Positions 35,072-47,781 of a stretch of DNA of 64,000 bases are shown here, piece by piece (position 1 is the stretch's first letter; every line of letters begins with the position of its first letter). The translations under genes and the position numbers were made by a program. Origin of the DNA: Plectrocnemia conspersa (Eukaryota > Arthropoda > Insecta > Trichoptera > Polycentropodidae). The DNA is taken from NCBI GenBank assembly GCA_009617715.1, contig VTFK01000003.1, forward strand, positions 2,108,001-2,172,000, written 5' to 3'. The notes below the pieces were generated by a model. The model did not search any database. It had not been told where the DNA came from and worked only from the letters and a program-made list of their open reading frames with translations.

Positions 35072-38000
35072 GAAGTGCTTTAGAAAATACATTTTGTTTT
35101 ACAATTTTTTGATTAAAGTGAAGTATAAAGTGCAGTACTAAATTGTGCAATTAAATATAATCGGCGATAAAGATAAACTAAATGTACTATAATACAATTA
35201 AAATTATCTTGCAACAAATTTAATACGTGGCAAAAATGTTTAAAAGAGTGTCTTAGTAAAGTAATCCTAAATCGTTTTTTTTTGTAGAAAATTTTTAAAT
35301 TCCATGAGAAAAAAACTTAAATACGTACTATAAATTTTTTAAATATTTTTTTAAATATCATTTATAACAACGTTTATGAATAAGAAAAACTTGATTTTTT
35401 TTTTCTTTTTTTAGAATATTTTAGAACTTGCTTTTTTAGAATTTTAAATATTTGATATAGCTTCTACATGTACAGATATTCATAAGGATTGCTTTTATTT
35501 TTTAACATTTGCCGTTTGTAGAAAGTGCCATTTTAAACTTTTAAAAAATAATAATCAAATCTCCCGAATAATTCTGAACCTCAATAACCTAAATCCTAAA
35601 CCAAGGAGCCAAATCACATTACAACGATTAAAAAAAAAAAATTATTTATTTTAAAAATCATTGGCTATCTATTTAGCGTTGTCGTGTAATTTAATTCAGA
35701 TATATGAGCAGTTATAAGAAAGTTTACTGTTCTGTTGGAATTTTCTGACATTTACACGGAAACATAGCTCATAGCTCAATAAATCCATAATAATAATATA
35801 TGGTATTTTATTATAATAAAATTAGTAATCAAGATAATAAATAAATTAAAATTAAAATTTTAATAATCAATATATTTTTTTTCTTATGCATATACAATAG
35901 TACCTACTTCAGTTGAAGTACTATACGCATAAGTAGAAAATGATCTACTTTATCAAAATATACTCGAGTTTTTAATTAATTACCTTATTAATTAATAATT
36001 ATTACTTCAGACTTGAAATTGATAAATTAATATGGTAAAAAAATATATGGTTAAAAGTGATTTATGTAAAAAATACCATTATCTATTGCGATTATCATTA
36101 AGCTATGAAATAACGGGAAATATATATATATGTTATTTGTGATTTTATTTTTTTAATAATAGTTCTTAAGAAAGCAGATAATTATTAAGAATAAATTAAG
36201 AATTTGCACACCACTTCATTGCTATAAGACTTCAGAGATTTTAATACAAAATAATAAGTGATGGGATCTAATATTAAATAATACAAAATCGAATTTATTA
36301 AATCATTTACGTTAACATATTTTTTTAATTTCTGCTGTCTTGATCTTTGCTTTTTATTTTAAAGTTCTCAAAACGATTAACTCTTTTGAGCTATTGATTG
36401 TTAGAATTTAAAGTTCATTTTACTAAGCTTTTAATTGGTTTATAAGGTTAAATATTCCTTTAATGGGTATTTAAATAAAATTTTAATCGCTATTATATGT
36501 GGCTTTAATCTATAAGAAGTACATTTTCTCCAGTAAAACTGCTTTTTGGGTGGCCTGATAAGTAAGGCATTTTTGGATATCAAGAAGCTTTTCAAAAAAC
36601 TGTTTTCTTAATTCAAAAATTACTTTTCTTTTAATAGTTTTTTTTTTTGATTTTTTAAAATTTTATGTATGTTTTATTAATTATGTTTTTAAAAATTTAC
36701 ACTAAACTATGCAATAAAATGCCGTAAAATCAATGTTAATATATATTTCTAAATAAAAATAAAATTGACAATAAATTTTCTCGTTATTTTGGAAAGTTCT
36801 TAAGTAGTACAACTTAAGAAAATAATTTTACAGTTTACCAGATTTTTTTAATAAATGCAAATATTATACAATATGAGTGAAGAACAGAAAAATATTTTAA
36901 TATTGTAATATATGAATAATTAAAATTATTTCTCAGAATGATGTTTGACATGAAGATAATATAAGTAGATTTTTATGTAATGAAACAATAGTTCGTATAT
37001 TTATATCATTGACTATATAATTTAATAAAGTTTATTTATCAAGATTTTTGCTTTACTAATACTAAAAAAAATTAAATTGCATTTTTACAATTGAATGATA
37101 TAAATCACTAGTTTAAATATCTCTAGTATGAAAATAGATCTAAGTCACAATTAGTTACAGAAAATAATAAACATATACATGTGTACATGTCAATGAAAAA
37201 ATAATTATTGAAATAGTGCATCACTTTGATAACCAAAGCTATAATTCTGGGGGAAAAAAATTATTTACTTTTTCTGCTTACGGACGAAAGTAATAAGCGC
37301 TTACTACCGGCAAAAACCGTATGCGGTGGCATAAAAATACCCAAAATGTATTTTGTTAACCACTAGTCAAAACAACTCTAAGAGCCAGACTACGAAACTA
37401 TAAAATTGCATTAAAAAACTGAAATTTTATGACATTAGATATTTACAATGTAACTTTTTTTTTTTTTTTAAATATAAATATATAAATACAATCAAAAAAT
37501 ATTAATATTATATATTAAAAAATCTGTACATTTATGGCATTTGCCATTTGGCAAATTCTAAGAATGTACAGGCATCTGTCAATTTTTGTATTTTTATTGA
37601 TGCATTACTAAGATGGTTAAACATTCATAATTATTACATACAACAGAACCTAAAACACATAATTAAATCGCAAATATATACTGTGTGTCATAAAATGTAA
37701 TTAAAAATTAACTTTGAACATCTAGTCAAAGTAAAAATATTTTTAGTGAAATATTACGAAAAATAATCAACGATTTCCTTATAACGAATCATGAAATTTT
37801 ACAAATAAAGTTAATTTGTCTTTATGATATAAAAATCCACAGAATTATTGTTAAATGTATAAATGCATAATTAAAACATTGAAAAAAAATTAAAATCATA
37901 TTTTTTTAATTGTATAAGCTTACATAATCAAAAGTCTGCAAACGTAAAAGTATAAGGGTATTTTTATATAATAATATACCTTCTATATTAATTACAGATA

Positions 38001-38391
38001 ATAAAATTGAATAAATTCCAGAATGGGTAATATTGCTTATAAAATTAATCAAAGACATAAATATTGTAGTCAGTGATTTTATTGCAGTGTCTTAATTTCC
38101 TTTATTCATTATATCCTGTAATAAAATCATATATATGACCTACGTTAATAATCACAGAACTATATAACTTAATAACGTAACATATCTAATTCATTATTTA
38201 TTCCATTAATAAATTAAAAACGCATTTTTACGCAAAATTTGCATACGTCAAACAATCACTAAATTTACACATATTTTTTGCAACACACACAGCTATTACT
38301 TAATGTCGTCACGGTATACTTACACTCAAAAGAGACTGCCTCATTTGCAATTAGTATACTAAATTAATTTATTCTAAATGAAAAATAATCA
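35072..38391. other. Intergenic region CPR-7 to CPR-8
   Basis: About 3.3 kb of AT-rich DNA with no gene, repeat family or RNA gene that I can support. A short imperfect hairpin lies near 35,895-35,930 ('agtac.tacttcagttgaagtact'). Confidence 0.6.
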
Positions 38392-38399
38392 TATAAAAA
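38392..38399 (+). promoter_or_regulatory. TATA box of CPR-8
   Basis: TATAAAAA, 73 bases upstream of the ATG at 38,473. Confidence 0.75.
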
Positions 38400-38472
38400 C
38401 GACTGAAATCAAAGAAGAAGTATCAGTTCCAAGCCGAGCTTTGCAAGCAAACAAGCAACCAAGATTCCAAGA

Positions 38473-39118
38473 ATGTATTCTAATGTAAGAATAATGAAGT
38501 GAATAATAATGAAATATAAAAAGTGTTAATAATCAAATTAAAAAACATGCTTTAGATCGCAATTTTGTTTGCCATGGCGGCTGCGGCATATGGTGGAGTG
38601 ATTCATAATGGTTTTGATCATGGATCTTATGAACATGGAGTTTCCTCTCAAAGGATAGCCTTCGATCATAGTCTACCATCTCTTGACTTCCACGACCACA
38701 ATCACATTGAGGAACATGCCCATGTAAGACAATCATCTATTCCATTATTAAAAAAAAATTGTAATATTTATTTTTTATTCTGTATACATTTTCAGGCTTA
38801 TCCTCGTTATGAATTCAAATACTCAGTTTCCGATCCAGAAACTAAAGATGAAAAGAGTCACTCGGAAACTAGAGATGGAGATAATGTGAGAGGAGAATAT
38901 TCACTTCTCCAACCCGATGGTGCTACCAGAACTGTTACTTACACCGCCAATAAAGAAGATGGGTAAGTTAATATTTATTTAAAATAAATTATATGTTTTT
39001 CTTAAATTTTGATTTGTTTAGGTTCCAAGCTGATGTTAGGTATACTGGAGGAGATCAACATTTACACGATCATATTCATCAATTGAACGATTTCAATCTT
39101 CACAGCTTCCATCATTGA
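38473..39118 (+). CDS. CPR-8: RR-2 cuticular protein, 4 exons, about 147 aa
   Basis: Exons: 38,473-38,484 (Met-Tyr-Ser-Asn); 38,556-38,723; 38,796-38,962; 39,022-39,118. Signal peptide MYSNIAILFAMAAAAYGG. The linker carries GVSSQRIAFDHS, a variant in which Arg replaces the second Ser of the usual VSSQSI, and ends DFHDHNHIEEHAH. The RR-2 core runs from YEFKYSVSDPETKDEKSHSE through [20 protein letters not shown] to FQADVRYTGG; the tail is HIHQLNDFNLHSFHH. Closest in the window to CPR-7, as shown by the shared [13 protein letters not shown] core and tail. Poly(A) signal at 39,219. Confidence 0.94.
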
Positions 39119-39224
39119 TTTAAACTTAATATTTATATAAATTGTCTAGTATAGAAGATTGTTATTATGAACTCTTGTTATATCGTGTTATTTTACTATT
39201 GTAATTACTCAAGTAAATAATAAA

Positions 39225-40869
39225 TACTTTTGAACTATAACATATATTGTTTTAATTAGTATATTGTACAATGAAGGGACGAGTAAGATATAATTTAACA
39301 AAAATATTATTTCAAATATTCTACTTTATAATTTTTTATTAATATTACAGTAATTATTGAAACTAAATCCTATACTACAATTAATTTATAATAAGATATT
39401 ATGTGTTTATTTTTTTAATGATGTAAAAGGGTGCCTTTGAAAATAATAGAACAAATAATAATTTTAAAGTCAGAATTAATATAATTTAAAATTTATTAAA
39501 AAAGAAAATTTTAGAGAGAATTTTTTATTCGAACTTATTTTATCCATAATTTTACATAATAATTAAAAATTATTTTTCAAGTATTACAATAATCATTTTA
39601 GTTTTTTTGTTGCAAATAAACATTAATTTCATACATTTGAGAATCTTTAGAATACCCTAATGCAGCTACAATATAAGTAATCAAACAGTATTATTTACAT
39701 AAAAACCAACAGGAAAAACTCCATAGTAAAACGTTTTTATGTATTATGTTGGTGAAGTATTTGCCATTTTTGGTAAAAGGAGTCTAATTATTTTATTGCA
39801 TAGGAGAAAAATGACACTAATGACAATTAATTAGACTAAAAAATATTTTTTTTAAAAATAAAAAATCATGATTCTAAAATAGTTTTTTCAACTCAGGGTG
39901 TATCAATATTACAAAAGTAAGACAATCGTAACGTTAATTTATAAGATAAAAAAACATATTTAGGAAAAATATAATAAATAATACATTATGTATTTTTAAA
40001 AGATATTGCTAAAGTTATATGTATTATGTTCTGCTATTTAATGTATAAACAAGTGGACTGTAAATTATGAAAATCGGTAAATTGGTTATTTTTTGTGATT
40101 CGCAATATATAATAAATTACAATTACAGATTAAAATCACATTATTCTTATAAAAACTAAATCTAAAGACCCAGGAATCATTCATCATTTACATAATGTTT
40201 TTAGTGAATTTGCTAAATCTAAATGTACTATGTATATTTGGGTCAATTTATATGGCTATAAAACAAGCATTGAAACCATGTAATACTAATTTCGAAGCCA
40301 TAAAATAACAAATTATCCACAAAGACAAATCAGGTTTTTGTTATGAAACTCTTTTAGCGTTTTTGGGTGTTTTTAGTGAGCATGTAAAGTTGAAAAGTAT
40401 GGTCAACAAAATAAATATTGCTGCCATGACAAAATTATTGATATATAATATACGTATTCCTACTCAGAAGACCATTTATGATTATATGTAACTTTTTCCT
40501 TTAAAGAAAAGTATTTTTTTCTTATGCGTGCGACCTTTAACAACGTGGGAAGTCCGTTTTATTGATGATCGAAGGACCAGCGAAACACATAATTTTGAAA
40601 TTATATTTGGTTGACAACAGATTTATTTTATTTATTTAATCGGAAACATGTGTAAGGCATAACAGCGTTACGCTAATACCTACACAGTGAAAAAACAATA
40701 CATATTAGCAAAATGTATAATATATATTTTTTTGTTTTTTGTTGAATACATATAAAATATTTTCTATGAATTTTCAATACATAATATGTATAAACTCGAT
40801 TTTAATTAATTACCACAATAAGCATTCGTGAGATTAAAAACAATCTAGGCAAACCTTATATATGTAATG
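39225..40869. other. Intergenic region CPR-8 to hAT MITE
   Basis: AT-rich DNA without a recognisable gene or repeat. Confidence 0.6.
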
Positions 40870-40877
40870 ATCGAATG

Positions 40878-41148
40878 CAGTGGCGTAGCTAGGGTATGTG
40901 TCGCCTAGGGCGATCCTTAAAATTGCCGCCCCCCCTTCCGCATATATTTTTTGCAGAATCATAAAATCAGCATTTCTTAAAATAATAAATTGGTTATTAT
41001 TAAGCTCTTGTTATTTGTGGATTTATATATGTTTTATTGCATTCAGGGTTAAGAACCACACTGGACGATCCCATCGCGAATATGTCGCCCCCAAGCAAGT
41101 GCCGCCCGGGGCGGCCCGTCCCCTCCCCCCACCATAGCTACGCCACTG
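40878..41148. mobile_element. hAT-type MITE, 271 bases, with intact target duplication
   Basis: The element starts CAGTGGCGTAGCTA and ends with the complement TAGCTACGCCACTG, giving inverted ends of about 18 bases with one mismatch. It is flanked by the perfect 8-base direct repeat atcgaatg (40,870-40,877 and 41,149-41,156). Eight-base target duplications and CAGTGGCG ends fit the hAT superfamily. It is markedly GC-rich (ccgcccccc, gccgcccggggcggcccg) against its surroundings. A 79-codon open frame inside (40,898-41,137) reflects base composition and encodes no transposase. The perfect duplication suggests a fairly recent insertion. Confidence 0.9.
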
Positions 41149-41156
41149 ATCGAATG

Positions 41157-42649
41157 GAAATAATAATTATATAATAATCCTTAATTCCGATCTCTAAGAC
41201 ACGATAGAAATTGTAAAACACTAAGGTTCATAGGAATTTGAAGCCAATTCTTTAAAGTCAATAGTCAAGTCGTTATGCTCAAGTACATAAAAATCTTTTA
41301 AAAAGTCGGATAGCTGTATTTATTGCTAAGTTGTTTAAAACTCCTATTCGTGAATATCTGGTTTATCTATATTACCTATCAGTACTTTTTCAAGTACACT
41401 CGTCAACGCGACGCAAAGAAATCATATCCCAGCATATTTATAGAGATTTTGTAAAAAATAAAAATGAGCAATATTTTTATTCTCTTATTTTATTGTGTAC
41501 AGGTATATGAAAAACCATTTTTGGAAAATTTCTATTACAAGTTAGTCGCTTGTATTAGTTGGCAAGCAAACCAGAGAAACATGCTTAAGGGTAATGTGCA
41601 CAAGATGATTATACAAGGCATACAGTAAAACTCTTTAATTGATTCGCATATCCCATGACAAATACCATCATCTTATAATCTTACCCCCGCGTCCGTACAT
41701 CACGGAAGCTAGCGCCATAACACCGGGTGGAAGTTTCTTGGACATAACATTTTTTTATGTGCATGTCTTAAATAAATCAGATATGGGCATGTTCTAAATA
41801 ATAACAGGAGTTTTTATCAGTTCCAAGAAAATGTCATGGGATTCTAGGTGGCTGAAAATAAAGTTTTGCATTTTAACTGCCGAAACAAAAATTCCGTCAG
41901 AAAAAATAATAATTGTGGATTAACATCCGAAACGGGCTTTAAAGAACATCTAAAGAACCTTTAAAGAATACTCGAAGCATGATAATATAATATTGTCAGG
42001 TTCATCAATTGATCCATTCTTCTACAATAAATTAACTATTAAAGATATGCTTTTAAGTCATACAAAGAACTGTTTGCTTTGTGATAAAGCGTTTTAATAG
42101 TTAAAAAAAATATTTTTATGAAAAACCCACTGCGGAACAGGATTATTAGAACAGTACTCTTTGTGGTAAGTTCCTTGAATAGGGTTTATCAAAATTGTAT
42201 AATTTATCGTCTTATTTATTTATCAAGAACCTAGTTCTTGATGAATAAATGTATAGAATTTTGTAAATATACATTGCGCATATATTATTAAATTAATTGG
42301 AACTATGTTGCTTTTTTTATAAATTTAAGATTTCGATTTTTATTTCACATGAATAGCATTTATGTCTATACCTCTATATTTATCTTAATCTAATACGCAT
42401 AAATATTTCCAAGCGACTTCTTCACATAATAGCTAAATGCTTTATTTATAAAAACTATCGCAGCAATTATCGCAAAATGAAGAGCCATATACATAGCTCT
42501 AAAAAATATATATAATATGCATTTTAATTAGAAACATTTAATTTTTGCAATTCAAGACTTAATTTCTCTACGGTGTTATAAAGAAAAAAAGAGACTGGAT
42601 TGCAATTAAAATATTATATGTATGCATGTATATTATTAAGAAGCTACCA
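41157..42649. other. Upstream region of CPR-9
   Basis: No gene recognised. The stretch 41,600-41,730 is somewhat less AT-rich but shows no open frame of note. Confidence 0.6.
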
Positions 42650-42656
42650 TATAAAT
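42650..42656 (+). promoter_or_regulatory. TATA box of CPR-9
   Basis: TATAAAT, 58 bases upstream of the ATG; its form differs from the TATAAAAG of CPR-7 and CPR-10. Confidence 0.65.
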
Positions 42657-42714
42657 GAATGAAAATTCACAGTAAAATCAATAGCAACTCAAGCTTCACA
42701 TCAGACAAACCAAC

Positions 42715-43386
42715 ATGTGTTCCAAAGTAAGAAGAAACCTAATTTTATATATTATAATTTTGTTATATAAATAAATAATAATGTTAAATTGTAGATCATT
42801 TTATTCTTCGCCATGGTGGCTGCAGTTTACTGTAGAGTAATCAATAACGAATTAGATCATTCTTCTTTACATGAGTCTAAAGGACATGGCGAATCATCTC
42901 AGAGTATAACATTAGATCATAGTATCAAATCACATGAATTTGACCATGATCATAATAATCCTGAGCATGTTAATGTGAGTAGAGTACTACAAAATTATTT
43001 TTTAATCTATAATACATATAATCGTAAATGACTATTTTAATATACAAATTTTAGGCTTATCCACGTTATCAGTATAAGTATACCGTTTTGGATGATGTGA
43101 CTGGGGATGAAAAGACACATACTGAAACCAGAGATGGAGATTCTGTTCAAGGAGAATATTCCTTTGTTCAACCTGATGGCACTCTAATGACTGTCACATA
43201 TACAGCTACTGCCAAAGAAGGGTACGTATTATTTTGATTATGTGTATATTCTGATTTACTAATAATATTTCTATGTTATTTTCATATTTATATTACAGAT
43301 ACAGAGCTAATGTAAAAACAACAAGTGGCAACCAGAATCATCTGAGTCAGGAACATTTAAATGAATTCCACAATGTCCGCCATTAA
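42715..43386 (+). CDS. CPR-9: RR-2 cuticular protein, 4 exons, about 148 aa, somewhat diverged
   Basis: Exons: 42,715-42,726 (Met-Cys-Ser-Lys); 42,795-42,974; 43,055-43,221; 43,299-43,386. Signal peptide region MCSKIILFFAMVAAVYCR. The linker has [14 protein letters not shown], the same ESSQSI variant as CPR-10 and -11, and ends EFDHDHNNPEHVN. The RR-2 core runs from [20 protein letters not shown] through GEYSFVQPDGTLMTVTYTAT. Several conserved positions have drifted: Arg of 'RTV' is Met, the Ala-Asp/Asn after Thr is Ala-Thr, and the Phe opening the last exon is Tyr. The tail keeps HLNEFHNVRH. The frame is fully open, so it may still be used, perhaps under relaxed constraint. Poly(A) signal at 43,479. 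Confidence 0.9.
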
Positions 43387-43484
43387 AGTCACTGTTAAAT
43401 GATGTTTAGTTGAATGCTTATTAATAACTGTCCGTTGTTTTGTTTTGTTATTTCGTATTGTTAAATTACTATGTTTTTAATAAA

Positions 43485-44546
43485 TTTATAAATAAATGAT
43501 TACTGGAAAATATTATCATACTTTTATTCTACAGTGTTAATATGAAATTATCATTATAACAACTTTTAGCTTTAAAACCAAATAAAAATAATTTTAACTA
43601 TATACTATTTGATAAAAAAATAATTTTATCTGGAAAGATATATGATTATTAACATTAAAAAAAGAGAAATAGTGGCTTACAACAGAGAGAATTACATATT
43701 TTCATCTCATAATTTTATCTTCCAAATATAAGTTTTTAGGCAATACTTTAAGACGTTTAAGCGAGATTTGTACTCCTTTAAAACATTTTTGAATGCTTTG
43801 AATTTTAAATTATTTGCAAGAGATAAATTACGAAAAAATCATACATTTCATATAAATTAAATAATTCACTAATTATACAATACTTACTATTTATAAATAG
43901 CAATATAAATATTTTATAAATATAGAAAATTATGAATCAATTTATAAAATATTATTATTTTAAAATATATTAATCAAACTTATTTATTTTTCTAATCCTT
44001 TTACAAACGTGATATAATTTTTTTATAGAATATAAATTTTACAATCACATTTATCAAATTTTTAATTATCTTAATCAATCAAATATTTACACAAGTAATG
44101 ATTAATATATAAATAAATGAAGATTTTATAAGAATGATAAAAATATGTGAAATTATAAATATTTTTAATTGGTTTTAAGCTTTGTTTATTAAATTCATTA
44201 ATAATTTCAACATGTACATATTTAATAATTAATAAAAAAAATTGTGTTGATCAATATTTATATTAAAATACCACACTGTTTGATTTTATAAATTAAAAAA
44301 TTATATTTTAATTTTTAAATTTTAAATTGTTTACTTTTATAAAGTACAACAACATTAGAGCAGTTAATTTGTAAAGAATACACTCAGTTTATATCATTAA
44401 TGAAAATTATTTTCAAAGTTAATAAAAAAATATGAATAAAACTACTTTTACGTACATTTTTAATTGGTACAATACTTTTACCTGAATTTATTTAGAATTT
44501 AAAGTAATATAAATATTTTATTTGCTTATTTATTTTGATGATTTTT
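43485..44546. other. Downstream region of CPR-9
   Basis: Very AT-rich, no gene recognised. Confidence 0.6.
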
Positions 44547-45698
44547 CCGGGCAGGATTTTTTCGGACAGATTTTTGTGAACATTGATTATTCTGGAAAAA
44601 AAAATATTTTTAATATTTTATTTAAAAAAAAGTAATCATTTGGATTGTTGAATTTTTAATTACAGAGTTAAATGTAGCAATCAACTTGAAATAAATCCAA
44701 TGAATCAATATTTTTACTTAGTGAATAAAAAACATAAAAAATACAATTTCAAGCTCGTTCTAATTACTTTTTTTCCATTATTGAAAACGTAATTTTGACT
44801 AAATTCCAGATTTATTTTTAAAACAACATTTTCGTAACAATGAATCGCATCTTTTCAACATATGGACTAAATTCTAATAAAATCTCTGCTTCCAGTTGAT
44901 TTGGTCGTGACCACATAAAGTCAAATTCTGTATAGCTAGGAATCTTTTTAAATTATTATTTCTTAAAACTTATGATAATAAAAGATTTATTTCATAAAAA
45001 GTAAATATCATAAACATAACAAGAACATAAAAAAAATATTTTGTGTTACGCGAAGGATTAAGTTTATTATATGTCCCTACTGTTATGTTTTAAGATGATC
45101 CTTTCGAACAAATTGAGACAAAAAATCCACTTTCAACAATGGAAAAAAAAGTTATTAAGACGCGCTCGATGTTGTCATCTGCATATTCAATACATCATAA
45201 TACATGTAATAAAAATAAACTTTAGGTAAATATTTAGGAATGACTTTGTCGGTGAATAACAATGCACAATCCAGAGGGTAAAAATTTAGTATACTTTGAA
45301 TCTGTGTACACAAAATTTTTTATTTCTTGATCACATCCGAAATTTACCATTCATGTTCATAAAGGCGGCCGCCAAAAAGTCCTTATTAATCTTTATTTAA
45401 AATTAATTGTCCGTTTTTATAAACGTCAACTAGTTAAAGACGTTACAAAATAATCAAAACACCTACAACGGATATCATGAAAACATGATTAAAAGTTTTT
45501 AGACGAAGTAAAAATATTGATTCATTGGATTTAATTAAAGTTAATTGCTTCATTGAACTCTGTAGTTAAATAATCCACAATCCAAATGTTTACCTTATTT
45601 TTTTGTTAATATAATTTTAAAAATACATTTTTCCGGAATAATCTATATCCGAAATAAAAAGTGTCCGCAAAAATTCTGTCCGCAAAATCAGTGTCCGG
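44547..45698. mobile_element. Non-autonomous DNA element with about 180-base inverted ends
   Basis: The left end 44,547-44,727 and right end 45,503-45,698 are inverted copies. Matching blocks in order are 'ccgg.ca..gattt', 'cggacag', 'gattattc.ggaaaaa', 'catttggattgt', 'acagagtt.aatg.agcaat', 'aatccaatgaatcaata' and 'tttttactt'. The outer ends are rich in ccgga/tccgg words. The 780-base centre has no transposase frame. No clear target duplication was found, so exact ends and superfamily are uncertain. Confidence 0.8.
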
Positions 45699-46094
45699 AA
45701 AGTCCGAGCACCCCTTAATTCATGGGAAACGATTGTTAACAACTATATTAGATTAGCAGTTATAATTTATTTTATTATTATTACTTTAAACATTTTTTTT
45801 AAATATTTGTTTTAAAGCAAAAAAATATTTTTATGACATATTATTTTTTTAGCAAATTGTAATAGGGTTATTAAGAGTTTTATTTTATAACTAAAATTTA
45901 AGTCTTAATCTTGAAAATAAATAAATTAACAACCTTAAGTCTCATAAAAGTTTGTATGGAGATCCGATCAACTTTATATAAAACTTGTTTTAAAGCAAAA
46001 AGCTATTTTTTTATATTTTATTTCGATGCTGTTTTAGCTTCTGAACGTTTTTGATGAGGTTTTTATTATCTCGAGAGAAATCGTCATTTAAACA
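45699..46094. other. Gap between two elements
   Basis: AT-rich DNA, nothing recognised. Confidence 0.5.
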
Positions 46095-46345
46095 AAATGT
46101 GATAAGAGAACATCCAGAAATAGAAATCACCACAAATGTGAAAAAATGATATGTATAAGAACCGCGCGAAAGCTAAGCTGTTTCGTTCAAAGATAAACAA
46201 TAATCATTCAATTTGTATTTCTAAATATGTTTTTCACACCCGAACTCTCCTCATTCAAAAACGTGTTAAAAGAATCCCACGGCAGTATAATAGTCAAAAC
46301 GAATGTTTTTGTGCTCATTCATTTGCGTAAAAAAACGGTAAAACA
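46095..46345. mobile_element. Degraded relative of the fold-back element
   Basis: It resembles the inner left half of the element at 32.2-33.2 kb: 'gagaacatccagaaatagaa' then 'atcaccaca' here against 'gagaacacccagaattaaaa' then 'atcgccaca' there, 'tttttcacacc' against 'ctttcacacc', and 'gctcattcatttgcgtaaa' against 'tcatttatgtaaa'. It directly abuts the left arm of the inverted duplication that carries CPR-10. Confidence 0.5.
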
Positions 46346-47042
46346 CCCGTAAATATACTTTACACATAAAACATTATTATAAAAAAATAGTTATAATTGA
46401 TAATAAAGGGCTCTACCACGAGTTAATAAACATTTAGAATTAATAACATTTATATTATATTTAGAAATATAAACATGTTTTCAATATTCACCTTATTTAG
46501 TAAAGTATTGTGATAATTAAAAATTATTTAAAAAATGAACCGTGAGACACCAGAAAAAACACAAATTTTTAGATTAACTTATTGTTAACTTATTAGATAA
46601 AAATAATTTTAAAAAAGGTTTATTAAAAGGTATTTCTGCATTGAACACCGATTAGAGACGGGTCAAAAAGGCATATTCTTTATATTACTTCAACCATTGT
46701 ATCGAACATAAATGAACCAAGATCCGAGTAATTCAATATATCAACATAACCGATGAATAAATCAAAAGCCTAGTGCACATTTATGAATTACACTATCATA
46801 TACATAACAGAAGCAATACTTTTGATCATTATGCGTTTTTTTGCCTTAATTACAATGTTTATTATTGCAAATTTATGCTAAAGTTTCATTCGGCAACCGT
46901 ATGTAAATTAATTAAAATACCATTCAAAAAATTGAGCTACCACTCCCATCACACGCATGTCTCAATTGCTTCACGGTATGATCAATTAAAAAGAGACTGT
47001 ACATAAAAAAATATACTTACGTCAAAAATTAAGAAAAGACCA

Positions 47043-47050
47043 TATAAAAG
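47043..47050 (+). promoter_or_regulatory. TATA box of CPR-10
   Basis: TATAAAAG, 76 bases upstream of the ATG, followed by 'ttcagc' about 19 bases on; the same arrangement is kept in the mirror copy at CPR-11. Confidence 0.8.
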
Positions 47051-47126
47051 CACTAAATTTTTCAGCAACTTCAGTGTCAACTAGAGCTTTGTCGTGTAAC
47101 TAACAAACAAACCAAACAAACCAACA

Positions 47127-47781
47127 ATGTATTCCAAAGTGAGAAAAGTGAAATTGTTCAGTGTTGTAGTTTACAAATTTATCTTTGTTAAATTTAAATA
47201 AATATTATAGATCGCTGTATTGTTCGCATTGGTGGCTGTGGTTACTGCTAGAGTGATTCATGATTTTGATCATTCGTCTCTCCATGGTTCTTCAGGACAT
47301 GGAGAATCGTCTCAAAGCATTACTCTAGATCACAGCATCCAATCTCATGAGTTTAATCACGAAGAACATGAACATGCTCATGTAAGTTTAATTGGTATCA
47401 AAACTATTCCATAAAGAAATAATATTAATAGATATGGTGATTTTCAAGGCTTATCCCCGTTATCAATACAATTACATGGTGGCTGATGATGTAACTGGGG
47501 ATGAAAAGAGTCATACAGAATCAAGGGATGGTGACTCTGTACAGGGAGAATATTCTTTGGTTCAACCCGATGGTTCAACCAGGACTGTGACTTATACCGC
47601 CAATGATCAAGATGGGTAATTGCTTTTAATACTATTACTATTGTAATTAAAATTATTTCAGTATATAAGTTATTTATTTTTGTGTAGATTTAAGGCTGAA
47701 GTAAGAACTACTGGTGGCAATCAGCATTTGTACGATCATAATGAGTTGAACGATTTCCATCATCACAATATTCATCATTGA
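47127..47781 (+). CDS. CPR-10: RR-2 cuticular protein, 4 exons, about 147 aa
   Basis: Exons: 47,127-47,138 (Met-Tyr-Ser-Lys); 47,211-47,381; 47,449-47,615; 47,688-47,781. Signal peptide [18 protein letters not shown]. The linker reads [20 protein letters not shown] then [20 protein letters not shown]. The RR-2 core runs from [20 protein letters not shown] through [20 protein letters not shown] to [10 protein letters not shown], tail [12 protein letters not shown]. The RR exon is identical in protein sequence to that of CPR-11, its inverted duplicate 3.5 kb away; the linkers differ by R/G after the signal peptide and E/D near the end, and the tails by H/Q. No canonical AATAAA is seen close after the stop. 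Confidence 0.94.

Noticed and set aside
40898..41137. 79-codon frame inside the hAT MITE
   Set aside because: It is due to the GC-rich, stop-poor composition; there is no transposase motif and the element is too short to be autonomous.
42795..42968. Alternative donor for CPR-9 exon 2 at 'cat|gttaat'
   Set aside because: It keeps frame, but gtgagt six bases on is a much better donor; the difference is two residues.
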